Positions 1-7,626 of a stretch of DNA of 64,000 nt are shown here, piece by piece (position 1 is the stretch's first letter; the number at the start of each line of letters is the position of its first letter). This DNA comes from Fervidobacterium sp. UBA5837 (lineage in GTDB: Bacteria; Thermotogota; Thermotogae; Thermotogales; Fervidobacteriaceae). Location of the stretch: NCBI GenBank assembly GCA_002432805.1, contig DJGV01000001.1:111465-175464 (forward strand), in the 5' to 3' direction. Under the pieces are notes generated by a model. It was not told where the DNA came from. It saw only the letters and a program-made list of their open reading frames with translations, and made no database searches. The position numbers were made by a program, and so were the translations under genes.

Positions 1-198
1 AAGTTCTCGGTACAGCGTTCCATGTTGCCGGAAGATGTTCAAGTTGGGGATATGTTAGAAGCACATCAACCAGATGGTAATGTTTTTGTCGTCAAAGTAG
101 ATGAGCTCAGTGATGTGTCCGCCGTACTCGATGCAAATCATCCGCTTGCTGGTAAAGATTTGATCTTTGATGTGGAGATAGTAGACGTAGTTTCGTAA
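1..198 (+). CDS. slyD: SlyD-type peptidyl-prolyl isomerase (C-terminal part)
   Basis: This is the last 65 residues of an FKBP-type prolyl cis-trans isomerase of the SlyD class, a cytoplasmic folding helper. The gene enters from the left edge in frame 1, so its start is not visible. The class signature LDANHPLAGKDLIFDVE lies near the end, and the short stretch before it fits the return from the inserted flap domain into the FKBP fold. The chain stops at TAA 196-198 just after DVVS, so it lacks the His/Cys-rich metal-binding tail of the E. coli protein. Assignment rests on this conserved C-terminal strand only. Confidence 0.85.
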   Translation, partial: KFSVQRSMLPEDVQVGDMLEAHQPDGNVFVVKVDELSDVSAVLDANHPLAGKDLIFDVEIVDVVS

Positions 199-221
199 AT
201 TTTGATTTAGTTGATAACATT

Positions 222-374
222 GTGAGAGTGTGCTTTGTTGTTGAAGAAACTTACGCATACGTAACCGAGGGAAGTTTTCAAATGGATTTAAATGCTAATA
301 GAAAATATGCTAGATGTGACATTCGATGTGGCACATCTGGTGTGTCAGTAATAGGATCGCTCATTTTCTTGTAA
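222..374 (+). CDS. Doubtful 50-residue ORF after slyD
   Basis: A GTG-started frame of 50 residues begins 23 bases after slyD stops. I do not recognise it. There is no clear ribosome binding site before it and composition is not obviously coding. Its end overlaps an open stretch of another frame (from 352) that continues without a stop to 666, so this and the next entry could be two halves of one older gene split by a frameshift. Equally, the whole 199-682 stretch may be non-coding. Treat as a weak candidate. Confidence 0.15.
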   Translation: MRVCFVVEETYAYVTEGSFQMDLNANRKYARCDIRCGTSGVSVIGSLIFL

Positions 375-420
375 ACTGTCTAAAAAGTTAGTATACAGAA
401 TTTTCTATCTCAATTCACGT

Positions 421-666
421 ATGTTATCCATTCTTGCGCAATTATTTTTCATCAGAAAGTCAAAAATCACCCATGAATTCTTGATCAAAAAGCCGTATAT
501 GTTTCTAGCTAGCAACAAGATAACAGTTTCAATTCCTTTTGAAGTTAGCTTGTTTAAATATTACTATCTGAGGGTTGGTAAACCATTCACAATTTTTGGT
601 TGTAAAGTAGTTTTTGTATCGAATAATTTATTCGTTATTGCGCAGTTGAGTAGTACCATTTTATAG
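421..666 (+). CDS. Doubtful 81-residue ORF, possible frameshifted remnant
   Basis: An ATG-started frame encodes 81 residues rich in Phe, Ile, Leu and Lys; I recognise no family. The frame is open upstream to about 352, where it overlaps the preceding small ORF in a different frame. No Shine-Dalgarno sequence precedes the ATG. The following gene has its own good ribosome binding site at 671-678, so nothing here is needed to translate it. It may be a decayed gene or chance. The interval 199-682 holds nothing else I can name. Confidence 0.2.
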   Translation: MLSILAQLFFIRKSKITHEFLIKKPYMFLASNKITVSIPFEVSLFKYYYLRVGKPFTIFGCKVVFVSNNLFVIAQLSSTIL

Positions 667-682
667 AATCAGAGGTGATTGT

Positions 683-1456
683 GTGCCATATAAATTCATA
701 GCTGTAGATATCGGCGACGATATAGATATCAAGAAATTGATGTCTGAGAAGTTGTCGTACGTTGAATACGTAAGATGGGAAGAGCCCTTCAAATTTAAGT
801 ATGGTGAGGGTATGATTTTTGTCTATTCCTTTGGTGCCGTGGTGGGGCAGAATGTGTCAGCTAAGCAATTTAGTTCTCTTATTTCTGAATTTGATGACTA
901 CGTTATAGGCTCAGTAAAGCATAGTGCTCCAGATAATTTAGAAGTCACGCAAGGCAAAGACAGAGAGATAGAAGTATCACAAAATACCGTTTATTTACCA
1001 AGGGTGGATGACGGTGCACTTTCGACAATCGCGTTTGTTTTAGCTCAAAGTATCTCACTACATAGAATAGAGCAAAAAACTGAGTTTTTGATAGATGAAA
1101 TCGAAAAATTTTTGTCTGCACGTCGTAAAAGAGCAAGAGGGAAGAAAGCCCTTGACCTTGCGATGAAGATACTGAAAACAAGGCATGAAATACTTTCTGA
1201 CGTTATGATATTGGATAAGCCTGAGATGGCTTGGGAAAATGAAATGTATAACGAGGTTTATCAGAAATTGACAAGATACTACGAAATTTCCAGAAGGTAT
1301 AAGAATGTTACAACAAAACTGGACCATGCGTTTGGTGTGACAACTGTGCTGATAGAACTTCACAGCGAGAGTAAAGCAAATTTCTTAGAATGGATGGTAA
1401 TATTGCTCTTCGTTGTAGAAATACTGATGAGCCTTTTCGAAAGGTTTTTCCCTTGA
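683..1456 (+). CDS. RMD1/DUF155 family protein
   Basis: The 257-residue product matches the RMD1/DUF155 (YagE) family: an N-terminal alpha/beta part with the hallmark FVYSFGAVV near residues 46-54, a middle segment LPRVDDGALSTIAFVLAQS, a charged helical region, and a single C-terminal membrane anchor (about residues 234-252, WMVILLFVVEILMSL). The bacterial role is not established; yeast Rmd1 and human RMND1 are relatives, the latter linked to mitochondrial translation. The start is GTG at 683, chosen because AGAGGTGA lies at 671-678. It appears to be a single gene, with the next gene 78 bases away behind its own binding site. Confidence 0.8.
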   Translation: MPYKFIAVDIGDDIDIKKLMSEKLSYVEYVRWEEPFKFKYGEGMIFVYSFGAVVGQNVSAKQFSSLISEFDDYVIGSVKHSAPDNLEVTQGKDREIEVSQNTVYLPRVDDGALSTIAFVLAQSISLHRIEQKTEFLIDEIEKFLSARRKRARGKKALDLAMKILKTRHEILSDVMILDKPEMAWENEMYNEVYQKLTRYYEISRRYKNVTTKLDHAFGVTTVLIELHSESKANFLEWMVILLFVVEILMSLFERFFP

Positions 1457-1534
1457 AACTTCTTAACACTCATTTACACGAAAAGTAGTATAATAATTAT
1501 TAGATAATCACACTTTACAAGAGGAGGGATTAGT

Positions 1535-3061
1535 ATGAAGAAGTTAGCAGTATTTACTTTCTTGGTTATGTCTTTATTTGCGTTCGCAGTTAACATCACT
1601 GTTTTTCACATCAACGATACTCATGCACATGCTTGGCCATTTGCAGATTCAACCGGCAACATGATCGGTGGATTTTCAACAATAGCAACGATGATCGATG
1701 CAGAAAGAAAGGTGAATCCGAACGTCTTATTCCTTCATGCAGGCGATATAAATACCGGTGTTCCAGAATCAGACTTGGTTGATGCAGCGGCTGATATTCT
1801 GTCGCTCAACAGGATGAAACTCGATGCGGCAGCTGTAGGTAACCACGAATTCGATAAATCAAGAGATGTTCTCAAAAAGCAGATATCATGGGCAAAGTTT
1901 GACTTTATTAGTGCAAATATTTACAAAGACGGTGAACCATTCTTTACACCATACATCATAAAAGAAGTGGATGGAGTCAAAGTCGCAATAGTTGGGTTCA
2001 CTACGGAACATACAAAGATATTAGAAAATGTCTACAGTGAAGACTTGGAATTCAAAAATGTTGTTGAAGTTGCAAGACAGATAATTCCAGAAATCAGAAA
2101 GCAAGCAGATGTTGTCATTGCGTTGACACATCTTGGCGTTGGTCAAGGATATTCTGATCTTTACACAACAGCGGATCAACTTGCACAAAACGTTGAAGGC
2201 ATAGATCTAATAATCGATGGCCACAGCCACACAAATATGACAAGTCCAATGGTTGTGAATGGCGTACCGATTGTTCAAGCGTTTGAATGGGGAAAAGTAC
2301 TTGGTAGAGCAGACATAGAAGTTGAAAATGGCAAAGTTGTTAAGATTGATTGGCAAGCAATTCCTGTAGTGCAATCTAAGTTAGTTGGCAAAGACGAAGC
2401 AGGAAACAACGTTTATCAGACAGTTGCAAAAGAGAACTTGGCGGTAAAATCGGTGCTTAGTTATTTTAAACAATTGGGTGGTTCAAAGTTGGATACAGTT
2501 ATTGGAACAACGCAAATTCTGCTCAATGGCGAGAGAGCAGATGTACGAGCAAAGACAACTAATCTTGCAAACTTAATTGCTGACTCTATGATTTGGAAAA
2601 CAGGTGCCGATGTCGCTTTGACAAATGGTGGCGGTATTAGAGCATCGATAAAACCAGGTAATATAACTATAAGAGATGTTTTGACGGTTTTACCATTCGG
2701 AAACACGCTTTATGTTATTGAATTGAAGGGTTCAGATCTTCAAAAGGCCTTTGAATATGCTGCAACAGTTCCTAATGGACAAGGCGCATTTCTCCAAGTT
2801 GGAGACGCAACTTGGAAAGCTGAAGGTGGGAAGCTCACAGAGGTACTTGTCGGTGGAAAGCCAATAGACCCAGAAAAGATATACAAAGTTGTTACGAATG
2901 ATTATATGGCCAGCGGCGGAGATGGATACACAGTGTTGAAGGGCCAACCAGGTTACAACACGTTCTACGTCATGGCCGATGTTCTGACAGAATACATACA
3001 GAAAGTGCTCGGTGGAAACGTAACCAATTATGATGACAAGCCAAGAGTTGAAAGAAAATAG
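1535..3061 (+). CDS. Exported 5'-nucleotidase/2',3'-cyclic phosphodiesterase family protein
   Basis: This 508-residue protein is a UshA-type metallophosphatase that removes phosphate from nucleotides outside the cytoplasmic membrane. It opens with a signal peptide (KK, then a hydrophobic run, cleavage probably after FAFA near residue 18). The N-terminal metallophosphoesterase domain shows the metal ligands in HINDTHAH, HAGDINTG, GNHEFDKS, THLGVG and DGHSHTN. The C-terminal 5'-nucleotidase domain carries NGGGIRASI and GGDGYTVL, which form the substrate-binding pocket. ATG 1535 follows GAGGAGGGA. A strong terminator follows the stop, so it is probably monocistronic. The exact substrate cannot be told from sequence. 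Confidence 0.9.
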   Translation: MKKLAVFTFLVMSLFAFAVNITVFHINDTHAHAWPFADSTGNMIGGFSTIATMIDAERKVNPNVLFLHAGDINTGVPESDLVDAAADILSLNRMKLDAAAVGNHEFDKSRDVLKKQISWAKFDFISANIYKDGEPFFTPYIIKEVDGVKVAIVGFTTEHTKILENVYSEDLEFKNVVEVARQIIPEIRKQADVVIALTHLGVGQGYSDLYTTADQLAQNVEGIDLIIDGHSHTNMTSPMVVNGVPIVQAFEWGKVLGRADIEVENGKVVKIDWQAIPVVQSKLVGKDEAGNNVYQTVAKENLAVKSVLSYFKQLGGSKLDTVIGTTQILLNGERADVRAKTTNLANLIADSMIWKTGADVALTNGGGIRASIKPGNITIRDVLTVLPFGNTLYVIELKGSDLQKAFEYAATVPNGQGAFLQVGDATWKAEGGKLTEVLVGGKPIDPEKIYKVVTNDYMASGGDGYTVLKGQPGYNTFYVMADVLTEYIQKVLGGNVTNYDDKPRVERK

Positions 3062-3086
3062 AGAAATAGCATAGTAATCAGTCTTT

Positions 3087-3126
3087 AAAAATATTAGGGG
3101 CGGTTTTCCGCCCCTAATATTTTTTC
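3087..3126 (+). terminator. Rho-independent terminator after 5'-nucleotidase
   Basis: A GC-rich hairpin has arms ending ATTAGGGGCGG and CCGCCCCTAAT around a TTTT loop (3104-3107), followed by a run of T. It closes the nucleotidase transcript and isolates it from niaR. Confidence 0.9.
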
Positions 3127-3152
3127 ATTGGATGCTGTGTTGGCAATGTATG

Positions 3153-3224
3153 TTGTCAGTAATTGACACTTAGTGTATAATAAGATATATGTGCATGTAC
3201 TTTTCTTGTCTGTAAGTGTAACAC
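3153..3224 (+). promoter_or_regulatory. niaR promoter with likely NiaR operator
   Basis: A promoter is visible as TTGTCA (3153-3158), a 17-base gap, and TATAAT (3176-3181). The gap contains a perfect inverted repeat ACACT-T-AGTGT (3166-3176) that touches the -10 box. A second palindrome, GTGT-A-ACAC, lies at 3216-3224 in the leader. Because the first gene downstream is the niacin-responsive repressor NiaR, autoregulation through these dyads is likely. The promoter and dyads are seen; NiaR binding is inferred. Confidence 0.6.
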
Positions 3225-3250
3225 AGTCTATTTCTTTGGGGGGTGAAAAA

Positions 3251-3745
3251 GTGAATAGAAAGGCAGAGATCTCAGATTTACTCAAACGAACAAAGGCTCC
3301 AGTGAAGGGAAAAGAATTGGCAGAACGTTTTGGAGTGAGTAGGCAGATGATAGTATCAGATATAGCTCAACTCAGAGAAGAAGGGAACAAGATCGTTTCA
3401 ACCAGGGATGGGTACATCTTGGATACTGGCGGTAGAGTGAGGAGAACCATAGCCTTTCAACATTCTTCAGAGGAGATTTATGAGGAGCTTCGAACAATTG
3501 TTGAAGCGGGTGGAAAAGTTATAGATGTCATCGTTGAACATCCTGTTTATGGTGAGTTAATAGGTCGCCTAGATGTATCAACGTTAGACGACGTAGAGAA
3601 GTTTGTTTCTCTACTTATATCCTCTAACACTAAACCTCTTTTGGAGATTTCAAATGGCATACACCTCCATACGATAGAAGCACCAGACGAAACAACAATG
3701 GACAGAATACTCAATGTGATCGAGAAGTACAGACTTAGGAGATAA
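3251..3745 (+). CDS. niaR: Niacin-responsive transcriptional repressor NiaR
   Basis: The 164-residue product is a NiaR (TM1602-like) repressor of NAD salvage genes. Residues 5-58 form a DeoR/HTH_11-type winged helix (KELAERFGVSRQMIVSDI). Residues 68-162 form the 3H domain, with conserved His71, His97, His138 and His140 and Glu79; family members bind metal and nicotinic acid here. I start at GTG 3251 because GGGGGGTGA precedes it by five bases; a longer frame from 3173 would begin inside the promoter. pncA follows after 42 bases, which supports a NAD-salvage operon controlled by this protein. Confidence 0.9.
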   Translation: MNRKAEISDLLKRTKAPVKGKELAERFGVSRQMIVSDIAQLREEGNKIVSTRDGYILDTGGRVRRTIAFQHSSEEIYEELRTIVEAGGKVIDVIVEHPVYGELIGRLDVSTLDDVEKFVSLLISSNTKPLLEISNGIHLHTIEAPDETTMDRILNVIEKYRLRR

Positions 3746-3787
3746 ACGCTAATAACATATTAAAATGTTGAAATGAGGTGAAAAAAC

Positions 3788-4312
3788 GTGAGAGCATTAC
3801 TTATCGTAGATTTACAAAACGACTTTGCAAAACCCGGTGGCGCATTGTATTTCCCAGGCGCTGAGAATGTGATACCCCCGATAGTTGAACTTGTGGAGAG
3901 ATTCAAATCCAACGGTCTGCCGATAATTTATACACGAGATTGGCATGAAGATAACGATTACGAATTTACCGTATGGGGTACTCACTGTCTCCATAATTCA
4001 GAAGGTAGCGAGATAGTAAGTGAGCTTAGCATGTCTTTGAAAGATTATGACAACGTCTACGAAATTAAGAAGAGCAGATATTCCGCATTTTACCAAACCA
4101 ATCTTGAAGATATTCTGGCAAGTATGGATGTAGATGAAGTGCATGTTGGAGGACTTGTAACACACATCTGCGTACTTTTTACCGTTGAGGAACTACGAAA
4201 CAGAGGTATAAAGGCATATGTCCACTCAGAATGTGTTGATAGTTTCGATAAATCCATGCATGAATTTGCTTTGAAAGAGATGAAAGAAGTATTATTAGCG
4301 AATGTTATCTGA
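3788..4312 (+). CDS. pncA: Nicotinamidase (isochorismatase family)
   Basis: This 174-residue enzyme most likely hydrolyses nicotinamide to nicotinate and ammonia, feeding NAD salvage. The catalytic triad of the family is present: Asp8 in IVDLQNDF, Lys94 or Lys95 in EIKKSRYSAF, and Cys128 in THICV. The metal site DWH (Asp51, His53) and His66 in GTHC also fit; the extra His of some family members is Asp57 here. The cis-peptide loop GGLVTH is intact. The start is GTG 3788 behind GAGGTG. Position directly behind niaR makes nicotinamidase far likelier than another isochorismatase-fold hydrolase. Confidence 0.88.
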   Translation: MRALLIVDLQNDFAKPGGALYFPGAENVIPPIVELVERFKSNGLPIIYTRDWHEDNDYEFTVWGTHCLHNSEGSEIVSELSMSLKDYDNVYEIKKSRYSAFYQTNLEDILASMDVDEVHVGGLVTHICVLFTVEELRNRGIKAYVHSECVDSFDKSMHEFALKEMKEVLLANVI

Positions 4313-4453
4313 AAATCAAGAGCGATACGCAAGTTTACGCATGCTGACGGGAAACTATGCAAAACTTGTTCGATATGTTTTGGTATATTAATGTAAATTT
4401 AACTGAACGAGTCAAAAGATGTGTTAAACTAATCATCGTTGAGAAAGACTTAG

Positions 4454-4537
4454 ATCCCTTTCATCTTGCTACTCTAAATGGATTCTATCCCTTTTGAAGG
4501 TAAGAAAAAAGAGTTAAGCAAGGAAAGGGATAAATCC
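4454..4537 (+). promoter_or_regulatory. Leader of RNA helicase gene with two competing stems
   Basis: The 260-base gap before the helicase holds a possible RNA switch. Two upstream copies of a short pyrimidine block, ATCCCTTTC at 4454-4462 and ATCCCTTT at 4487-4494, can each pair with a single downstream block GAAAGGGAT at 4523-4531. The second pairing extends to a 14-base stem with one bulge (4480-4494 with 4524-4537). The structures are mutually exclusive. The shared arm lies 20-50 bases before the start codon, where pairing could affect ribosome access. Pairing is read from sequence; a regulatory effect is inferred. Confidence 0.4.
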
Positions 4538-4572
4538 ACCAAGTGGCGAGAAGAAAGAGGAGGAACTTAAGA

Positions 4573-6222
4573 ATGGAAGATAAGAGTAAGACGTATGAAA
4601 GCTTTAAAGATTTCGGTTTAAGCGAAGATTTGTTGTTGGCGGTCGAAAAGAAGGGATACACAACTCCAACAGAAATTCAGAGTTTAGTTATACCCATTGC
4701 ACTTTCGACTGACAAAGATATAATCGCTCAAGCAAAAACAGGAACAGGAAAGACCGCAGCTTTCGGAATTCCTATATTGCAAAAGGTAGAATTTCGAAAG
4801 AGTAAGGCTCCAAAGGTACTGATAATTACGCCAACAAGAGAACTTGCTCTGCAGATTTCCGATGAGCTCAAGAGTTTAAAGGGTAGTAGAAGAATTAGAA
4901 TTTCAACTGTTTACGGTGGACATTCGATGACTGATCAGTTAAAAGACATGGAAAAAGGAATTGATATAGTTGTTGGAACTCCCGGAAGGCTACTTGACCA
5001 CTTGGGCCGTGAGAGTTTAGACCTATCGAGTATTGAATACCTTGTGCTAGATGAAGCTGATCGAATGTTAGACATGGGATTCATCGACGATATTATGGAA
5101 ATAATCAGCAAACTTCCAAAAGAAAGACGCACATTCCTATTTTCAGCTACTATGCCAAAGGAAATAGTCAATATTGCTGAAAAGTTCATGAAAGAATATG
5201 AACATATATCTACGGTTACGTATGACTTAACAACGGAAAATGCAGAACAGCTATACTTTGAGGTCGAAGAGCAGGACAAATTACCATTACTGTGCAGGAT
5301 AATAGATATGGCCCCAGATTTTTACGGCTTAGTTTTCTGCCAAACAAAGTTGGAAGTGGATGAAGTCTCAAAGAGATTATCGGATCTTGGTTATAGTGCA
5401 GATGGATTTCACGGAGATTATTCTCAATACCAGAGAGAGAGAGTACTGGATAAATTCAAGAAAAAGAATTTAAGGATTCTTGTCACAACCGACGTTGCAG
5501 CGCGTGGTATAGACATTGATGGTTTAACACATGTCATAAACTATTCTGTACCAAGAGATCCAGAGTACTACGTACATAGAGTTGGAAGAACGGGAAGAGC
5601 AGGGAAGAAAGGATTTGCGATAACATTTGTAACAAGAGACGATTATTTCCATTTTGCAAGAGTAAAGAAATTTGCTAAAGCTAGGATATCAAAAGAAAAG
5701 ATACCTCAAGTAGAAGACATAATGCAACGACAACTTCAAAACGTGATAAATGACATAACAAATATGCCGCGTATTTCGAATGAGTTGTACAGAGATGTTG
5801 CAAAGGAACTTATAGAAAAGATGGGACCAACTGGTGCAGTTGAATTGCTCATACATGCTTTGCTGAAAGAGAGAATAGACGTAAATAGATACGGTGATTT
5901 AATTCAAAGAGATTTTTCAAGGGGTAGCTCATCGAATAGTAAGAGTGATACTATAAGATTATTTGTAGGTATGGGTACTGCAAAGGGTATCGATAAGAAA
6001 AAGTTGATAGAGTATATCTCGGAAAAGACTGGAATAGAGTCTAGGAACATCCAAAACGTGAGAGTCTATGAGAATTTCTCTTTCATCGATGTAAACGAAT
6101 TTGATGCACAGATAATACTCAAAATACTTAATCCAAGGGATAGAAGAGGAAGAAAAGGTAAACCATTAGTAGAACGTGCAAGAGAAAAGAAAACTGAGAA
6201 AAGCCAAAAAACAAATGCGTAG
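4573..6222 (+). CDS. DEAD-box ATP-dependent RNA helicase
   Basis: The 549-residue protein unwinds RNA, probably in ribosome assembly or cold adaptation. All helicase motifs are present: the Q motif (PTEIQ), AKTGTGKT (Walker A), PTRELALQ, GTPGRLLDH, VLDEADRML (DEAD), SAT, then TTDVAARGIDI and HRVGRTGRAGK in the second RecA domain. A C-terminal DbpA/CsdA-type RNA-binding domain follows (near residues 460-520, IRLFVGMGTAKG), then a basic tail. I place the start at ATG 4573 behind AGGAGG; an in-frame GTG at 4543 lacks such a site. The closest functional analogues are CshA or DeaD. It ends at a bidirectional terminator. Confidence 0.93.
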   Translation: MEDKSKTYESFKDFGLSEDLLLAVEKKGYTTPTEIQSLVIPIALSTDKDIIAQAKTGTGKTAAFGIPILQKVEFRKSKAPKVLIITPTRELALQISDELKSLKGSRRIRISTVYGGHSMTDQLKDMEKGIDIVVGTPGRLLDHLGRESLDLSSIEYLVLDEADRMLDMGFIDDIMEIISKLPKERRTFLFSATMPKEIVNIAEKFMKEYEHISTVTYDLTTENAEQLYFEVEEQDKLPLLCRIIDMAPDFYGLVFCQTKLEVDEVSKRLSDLGYSADGFHGDYSQYQRERVLDKFKKKNLRILVTTDVAARGIDIDGLTHVINYSVPRDPEYYVHRVGRTGRAGKKGFAITFVTRDDYFHFARVKKFAKARISKEKIPQVEDIMQRQLQNVINDITNMPRISNELYRDVAKELIEKMGPTGAVELLIHALLKERIDVNRYGDLIQRDFSRGSSSNSKSDTIRLFVGMGTAKGIDKKKLIEYISEKTGIESRNIQNVRVYENFSFIDVNEFDAQIILKILNPRDRRGRKGKPLVERAREKKTEKSQKTNA

Positions 6223-6282
6223 AATAGACTGTATAAAAATGAGTCTCTGCATTATTGATGAAATGACTGTTAGACATTAGTT

Positions 6283-6312
6283 AAAAAAGCTTGCCAGTTG
6301 GCAAGCTTTTTT
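6283..6312. terminator. Bidirectional terminator between helicase and UPF0173 gene
   Basis: The hairpin AAAAAAGCTTGCC / GGCAAGCTTTTTT with loop AGTT is flanked by A and T runs, so it can end transcription in both directions. It sits between two converging genes. Confidence 0.9.
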
Positions 6313-6330
6313 AATCTTCATCTTCGATGT

Positions 6331-7011
6331 TTAAAATTCGATGTATTCGCCAGATTTCAATATTCTACATTCGACACCAAATTTCTCGATTTCAGCCTTG
6401 AATTCATCAGCATCAGCCCTTATTATATCCCAAGTGTTGTAGTGGATAGGAACAACGATTTTGGGTTTGAACATTTCCACTGCCACTACAGCATCATCCA
6501 CATCCATTACATAGTTTCCCCCTATTGGTAGGAAAGCTAAGTCAACATTTTTGAGTAATTCCATCTCTTTTGTTAGTCCTGTATCGCCTGCGTGGTATAC
6601 CGTCTTTCCATCTGCGTTGATAAGAAAGCCACACGGATCACCACCGTAAATCATGTTCTCACCATCGTTTATCCCCGAACCATGTAGAGCAGGTGTTAAC
6701 TTTACCTTCCCGAATTCAAAGTAATAGGTACCTCCTATATGCATGGGATGCACTCTACAACCTTTTAACTGTAAGTAACTACATATTTCCGCATTTGAAA
6801 TCACAACAGAGTTGTACTTTTTGCTGAGTTCTACAGTATCACCTAAGTGATCATTGTGACCATGTGTGACGAGTATATAATCAATTCGCGGTAATTTAAA
6901 ATCATTTGGATACTTTGGGTTTCCTGTAATGAACGGATCTATTATTACATTGTATCCATCTTCTATGTCTTCGAGTAAAACGACAGCGTGACCCAAAAAC
7001 CTTACTCGCAT
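6331..7011 (-). CDS. UPF0173 metallo-beta-lactamase-fold hydrolase
   Basis: The 226-residue product belongs to the UPF0173 group of metallo-beta-lactamase-fold hydrolases. The two-metal motif HGHNDHLGD contributes His50, His52, Asp54 and His55, with further ligands in YHAGDTG and PIHYNTWD. The reaction is not known for this group; the fold implies a cytoplasmic hydrolase. The start at 7011 is chosen because GGAGGG lies eight bases upstream on the minus strand; a longer frame to 7083 has no such site. The length matches the family's usual size of about 225. It may be expressed with the upstream unknown gene, 87 bases away. Confidence 0.88.
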   Translation of the reverse strand: MRVRFLGHAVVLLEDIEDGYNVIIDPFITGNPKYPNDFKLPRIDYILVTHGHNDHLGDTVELSKKYNSVVISNAEICSYLQLKGCRVHPMHIGGTYYFEFGKVKLTPALHGSGINDGENMIYGGDPCGFLINADGKTVYHAGDTGLTKEMELLKNVDLAFLPIGGNYVMDVDDAVVAVEMFKPKIVVPIHYNTWDIIRADADEFKAEIEKFGVECRILKSGEYIEF

Positions 7012-7098
7012 TGAAAATCCCTCCTCATTTTTTGTGAATCTGCAAATTTCAAAGTGTAGATAAGATAAATCTTGAGATAACACAACAGTTATGCGTTG

Positions 7099-7548
7099 TC
7101 ATTCGTACAGTACTGCTTTAATAACCGAAGGTTCCAAACGGAATATTGAACCTTTCCCTTGGAGAAAATGATGTTTTTCGAGCAAGTGTACGGAAAGATC
7201 ACTGATCATGATTTGCTTTGAATTATTCAAATTCTTTATTGTAGCAACTCGCTTACTGAACATTCCATCTTTGAAGGGGCAAGGAATATTACCTCTAGCT
7301 TCATCAACTGTGATCTCCCATTTCTCAAAAGCAACGATATTCCCTAACCCTTTTGCTCCTTCTCTTAAAAGCTGCCTCAACTGCTTTGCAACTTCGGAGA
7401 AATCAAGATTTAGATGCGCAAACTCTTCCTCATCCGCTGTAACTATATCTACGATATTTCTATCATCGTCTCCGAGAAATCCTTCAGCAGTTATTTTCCC
7501 GGGTTTCATGCTTTCTTGGGCACTTGCATATTCAGGAGTTAATTTCAT
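7099..7548 (-). CDS. Unrecognised 149-residue protein
   Basis: I do not recognise this family. The predicted soluble protein has an acidic stretch DIVTADEEEFAHLNLDF near residues 34-50, a helical region QLRQLLREGAKGLG, and a segment RGNIPCPFKDGMFSKRV with a lone Cys. There is no signal peptide or membrane helix. Of two adjacent ATG codons I take the second (7548), six bases after GAGGTG on the minus strand; the first overlaps the site. It lies 78 bases downstream of nqrF and before the UPF0173 gene, all on the minus strand, so it could be the tail of the nqr transcript. Confidence 0.7.
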   Translation of the reverse strand: MKLTPEYASAQESMKPGKITAEGFLGDDDRNIVDIVTADEEEFAHLNLDFSEVAKQLRQLLREGAKGLGNIVAFEKWEITVDEARGNIPCPFKDGMFSKRVATIKNLNNSKQIMISDLSVHLLEKHHFLQGKGSIFRLEPSVIKAVLYE

Positions 7549-7626
7549 GCACATTCACCTCTTTTCTAAAAAGTGCTCTCTCAATTCTCATAACGTTATT
7601 GAATACTTCAGATTACTGCCAACAGA

